Shown in pieces: positions 6,584 to 8,657 of a DNA stretch of 8,657 nucleotides. The notes under the pieces were generated by a model that did no database searches, had not been told where the DNA came from, and was given only the letters and a program-made list of their open reading frames with translations. The DNA comes from Gammaproteobacteria bacterium (GTDB taxonomy: Bacteria > Pseudomonadota > Gammaproteobacteria > SZUA-21). The stretch covers positions 1 through 8,657 of the forward strand of contig JALUUZ010000405.1 of NCBI GenBank assembly GCA_027021095.1. The letters are read 5' to 3'. The first letter of the stretch is position 1, and every line of letters begins with the position of its first letter. Position numbers and translations under genes: made by a program.

Positions 6584-6590
6584 AAAAATT

Positions 6591-8657
6591 ATGGCTCAAG
6601 TTATCAATACCAATATTGCGTCGCTGAACTCGCAGCGCAATCTGAACAGAACGCAAAGCCAGTTGGGCGTTGCGCTGCAGCGGCTGTCTTCCGGCCTGCG
6701 AATCAACAGCGCGAAGGACGACGCGGCGGGCCTGGCGATCTCACAGCGGTTCACGACCCAGATCCGTGGTTTGAACCAGGCGGCGCGGAACGCGAACGAC
6801 GCGATTTCACTGGCCCAGACTGCAGAGGGCGCGCTGGGTGAATACGGCAACATCCTGCAGCGTATTCGTGAACTGGCGATTCAGTCCGCGAACGCGACCA
6901 ACTCGTCTTCAGACCGTCAGGCACTGAACTCGGAAGCGACTTCACTGATTGCCGAGCTGAACCGGATCTCTACACAGACCCAGTTCAACGGCCAGAACGT
7001 GATCGACGGCTCGCTGACCAATGCACAGTTCCAGGTCGGTGCGAACGCCAACCAGACGATTTCGGTCAGTGTTGGTGATGCGCGTACTACGGCCTTGGGT
7101 GCCTACCAGTACAACAACACTGCAACGGCAGTGACCGGTTCGGCGCTGGCTGCGGGCGATTTGACGATCAATGGTGTTGATGTCGGGACTTCGACCACCG
7201 GCTCTGCGGAGGATATTACCAATGCGATCAATTCCGTTTCCAACCAGACAGGCGTTACCGCAACTGCGACGACGACATTGAATCCCAGTGCAAACCTGTT
7301 GCGCCGGGACACAGCACTGGTTTCCGGTGACCTGGTGATCAATGGTACCAATGTCGGTGCGGTATCAGGGGACCTGAACGTTGCCACACAGGGGGCGAAG
7401 ATTGCAACGGCTATCAACAATGTATCGAATGTGACCGGGGTTACTGCGACAGCCAACTCGGTGACAGGCGCGTTGACGCTGACGTCAGCGACTGGTAAAG
7501 ACATCGTGATTACTACCAATAACGGTGCGGCTGGTGCATCGAATGTCGAGAATGCTTCTGGCCTCGAGTTGTCGGGATCAACTGCGGCGGCCCAGGCGGA
7601 GTACACTATCACAGGAACAAAGAGTGTTTCGGAGATACAGTTTGCGGACAACTCGCTGACGACAGGTGACGGGTTCACTGTGGGCGGAGTGTCTTACGAG
7701 TTCTATACCGGTACCTATAGCGGTACTAGTGATGTCGGCATTGAAATCGGTTCGGATCTCGCTACGACGCTGGGCAATGTTACTAGTGCCATACAAGCCA
7801 ATACTACCCTGAATGGCGGGGTCACTGTCACTAACAACGGTAGCAATACTACCAATGGATTAGTGACGATTACGTCAAATATCGTCAGTAGTACTGATAC
7901 ACAGACTGCTGCCACCGAAGGTCAGGATACAGGAAACAAGATCACGGTTGATTCCAACGGTGCTGGTTCATTGAATGGGGTGGATGGTGCAGGTATTGCC
8001 GTTGGCGATACCTTGAGCTTTTCCAACGTTGCCTTTACCTTTAACGCAGACGGCTCCGGTACACGCGGTGTCAGCCTGGCAGCCGCTGACGCTAACGCGG
8101 TGGCCACTAACCTGTTCAACGCGATCAATACCGCTTATACTGCGGTCGAGACCAACATTCAGGCAACCAACCCGGCAAATGGAATTGTTGTGGTCACAGC
8201 CGATGCGCTCGGTTCTACAGGTAATGCGGATGTAGACGGGACCTTTTCAGGAAGTGCCGGTGTTGCAGAGGATCTGACTTCAACTGCAAACTCCAATGGT
8301 ACCGCAGCGGATGGTGCCTACACTGCCAGTACTACACGGGGAGTGATTTCGCTTACCTCGTCCAAGTCGTTCCAGATCGGTGGTAACAACGCAGCCAAGG
8401 CCGGCCTGGCGACTGCTTCGTCCACGCTCAATGCGATCAGCACTGTCAATCTGTCCTCGGTCGCAGGCGCCAACGCTGCAATCGACCTGATCGACGGCGC
8501 ACTCGACCAGATCAGCAGCATCCGCGCGAACCTGGGTTCTGTACAGAGCCGGTTTGAGTCGACGATCTCGAGCCTGAACACCACCGCGGAAAACCTGAGC
8601 GCTGCGCGTTCACGGATCCAGGACGCAGACTATGCGCAGGAAACCGCGGCACTGACC
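6591..8657 (+). CDS. fliC: Flagellin, large form (3' end outside window)
   Basis: The frame is open for all 689 codons to the right edge. Residues 1-175 are the conserved N-terminal D0/D1 region: MAQVINTNIASLNSQRNL, LQRLSSGLRINSAKDDAAGLAI and LQRIRELAIQSANATN. The last ~95 visible residues (from GLATASSTL to DADYAQETAALT) are the C-terminal D1/D0 region; about 30 residues remain beyond the edge. Between them lies a variable region of over 400 residues, rich in Thr, Ser, Asn and Gly, made of two repeat families. The total of about 720 residues is well above the ~500 of enteric FliC. No cysteine is present. It is exported to form the filament. The start is fixed by AGGAGA at 7 bases. The gene is monocistronic at its 5' end, behind a terminator. 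Codons in the variable region end in T more often than in flgK or flgL. The symbol could also be flaA or flaB, depending on naming. Confidence 0.97.
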   Translation, partial: MAQVINTNIASLNSQRNLNRTQSQLGVALQRLSSGLRINSAKDDAAGLAISQRFTTQIRGLNQAARNANDAISLAQTAEGALGEYGNILQRIRELAIQSANATNSSSDRQALNSEATSLIAELNRISTQTQFNGQNVIDGSLTNAQFQVGANANQTISVSVGDARTTALGAYQYNNTATAVTGSALAAGDLTINGVDVGTSTTGSAEDITNAINSVSNQTGVTATATTTLNPSANLLRRDTALVSGDLVINGTNVGAVSGDLNVATQGAKIATAINNVSNVTGVTATANSVTGALTLTSATGKDIVITTNNGAAGASNVENASGLELSGSTAAAQAEYTITGTKSVSEIQFADNSLTTGDGFTVGGVSYEFYTGTYSGTSDVGIEIGSDLATTLGNVTSAIQANTTLNGGVTVTNNGSNTTNGLVTITSNIVSSTDTQTAATEGQDTGNKITVDSNGAGSLNGVDGAGIAVGDTLSFSNVAFTFNADGSGTRGVSLAAADANAVATNLFNAINTAYTAVETNIQATNPANGIVVVTADALGSTGNADVDGTFSGSAGVAEDLTSTANSNGTAADGAYTASTTRGVISLTSSKSFQIGGNNAAKAGLATASSTLNAISTVNLSSVAGANAAIDLIDGALDQISSIRANLGSVQSRFESTISSLNTTAENLSAARSRIQDADYAQETAALT
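7161..7502 (+). repeat. Two tandem flagellin IN-type repeats in the variable region
   Basis: Unit one starts LTINGVDVG (7161) and contains AINSVSNQTGVTATA. Unit two starts LVINGTNVG (7332) and contains AINNVSNVTGVTATA. The period is 171 bases (57 codons), and the DNA still looks related (for example GATCAATGGT in both). The pattern is that of the flagellin IN motif, found in surface-exposed domains of many large flagellins. Confidence 0.75.
7665..8235 (+). repeat. Second, more diverged repeat pair in the flagellin variable region
   Basis: GDGFTVGGVSYEF (from 7665) and GDTLSFSNVAFTF (from 8004) begin two units 113 codons apart. Each is followed by a G-V-stretch, a predicted helix with SAI or NAI, a long polar loop, and a strand ending in VTIT or VVVT. 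The similarity is at the level of pattern, so homology is likely but less certain than for the IN-type pair. The end coordinate is approximate. Confidence 0.45.

Larger units (their letters stand above)
6235..6590. other. Divergent intergenic region between methyltransferase and flagellin genes
   Basis: This 356-bp stretch has no credible gene. From left to right it holds the methyltransferase leader (with a small hairpin at 6298-6311), its sigma-54 promoter, a minus-strand terminator, a plus-strand terminator, a candidate sigma-28 promoter, and the flagellin leader with a hairpin next to the ribosome binding site. The two promoter regions are thus separated by two terminators about 30 bp apart. 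Short open frames across it (for example 6276-6551) would have to run through both terminator hairpins and look like no known protein. Confidence 0.75.

Noticed and set aside
6557..6841. Plus-strand 94-codon frame beginning in the flagellin leader
   Set aside because: It begins at an ATG inside the leader hairpin and then overlaps the conserved flagellin start in another frame; there is no SD and no family resemblance.
7103..7678. 191-codon minus-strand frame opposite flagellin
   Set aside because: It is a shadow of the repetitive Thr/Val-rich flagellin coding sequence; its apparent hydrophobic repeats mirror the sense repeats.

Overview
The window is one piece of a lateral flagellar gene cluster from a GC-rich, polarly or otherwise flagellated proteobacterium, most likely a gammaproteobacterium. 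The reasons are a two-domain FlgJ (rod scaffold fused to a peptidoglycan hydrolase), the order flgJ-flgK-flgL followed by a flagellin gene, and a well-formed sigma-54 promoter at a flagellar locus. I cannot name the genus from the sequence. There are no RNA genes, mobile elements or CRISPR arrays that I can see.

Layout, left to right. Bases 2-835 hold the 3' part of flgJ; its start lies before the window. After 48 bp comes flgK (884-3184), which overlaps flgL (3184-4743) by one base in a TAATG stop/start junction. Only 9 bp past the flgL stop, a convergent minus-strand gene ends (4753-6234). It encodes a 493-residue FkbM-like methyltransferase homologue with a helical C-terminal half. A 356-bp divergent intergenic region (6235-6590) follows, then a large flagellin gene (6591 to beyond the right edge, 689 codons visible, about 30 missing).

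How they work together. FlgJ builds the rod and opens the peptidoglycan, FlgK and FlgL form the hook-filament junction, and flagellin polymerises on that junction. The visible parts of these four flagellar proteins contain no cysteine, as is usual for proteins exported by the flagellar type III system, while the methyltransferase-like protein has 11. That protein sits in the slot between flgL and fliC, where Pseudomonas aeruginosa carries its flagellin glycosylation island, so a role in modifying flagellin or its glycan is the leading inference.

The most interesting features are: (1) a roughly 180-residue module shared by FlgK and FlgL, with conservation reaching the DNA level, which makes both proteins much longer than the enteric forms; (2) a near-consensus sigma-54 promoter driving the methyltransferase gene; (3) two intrinsic terminators between the divergent promoters, each placed so as to shield one gene from transcription arriving from behind; (4) a flagellin central region built from two families of degenerate tandem repeats; and (5) a perfect hairpin directly before the flagellin ribosome binding site.
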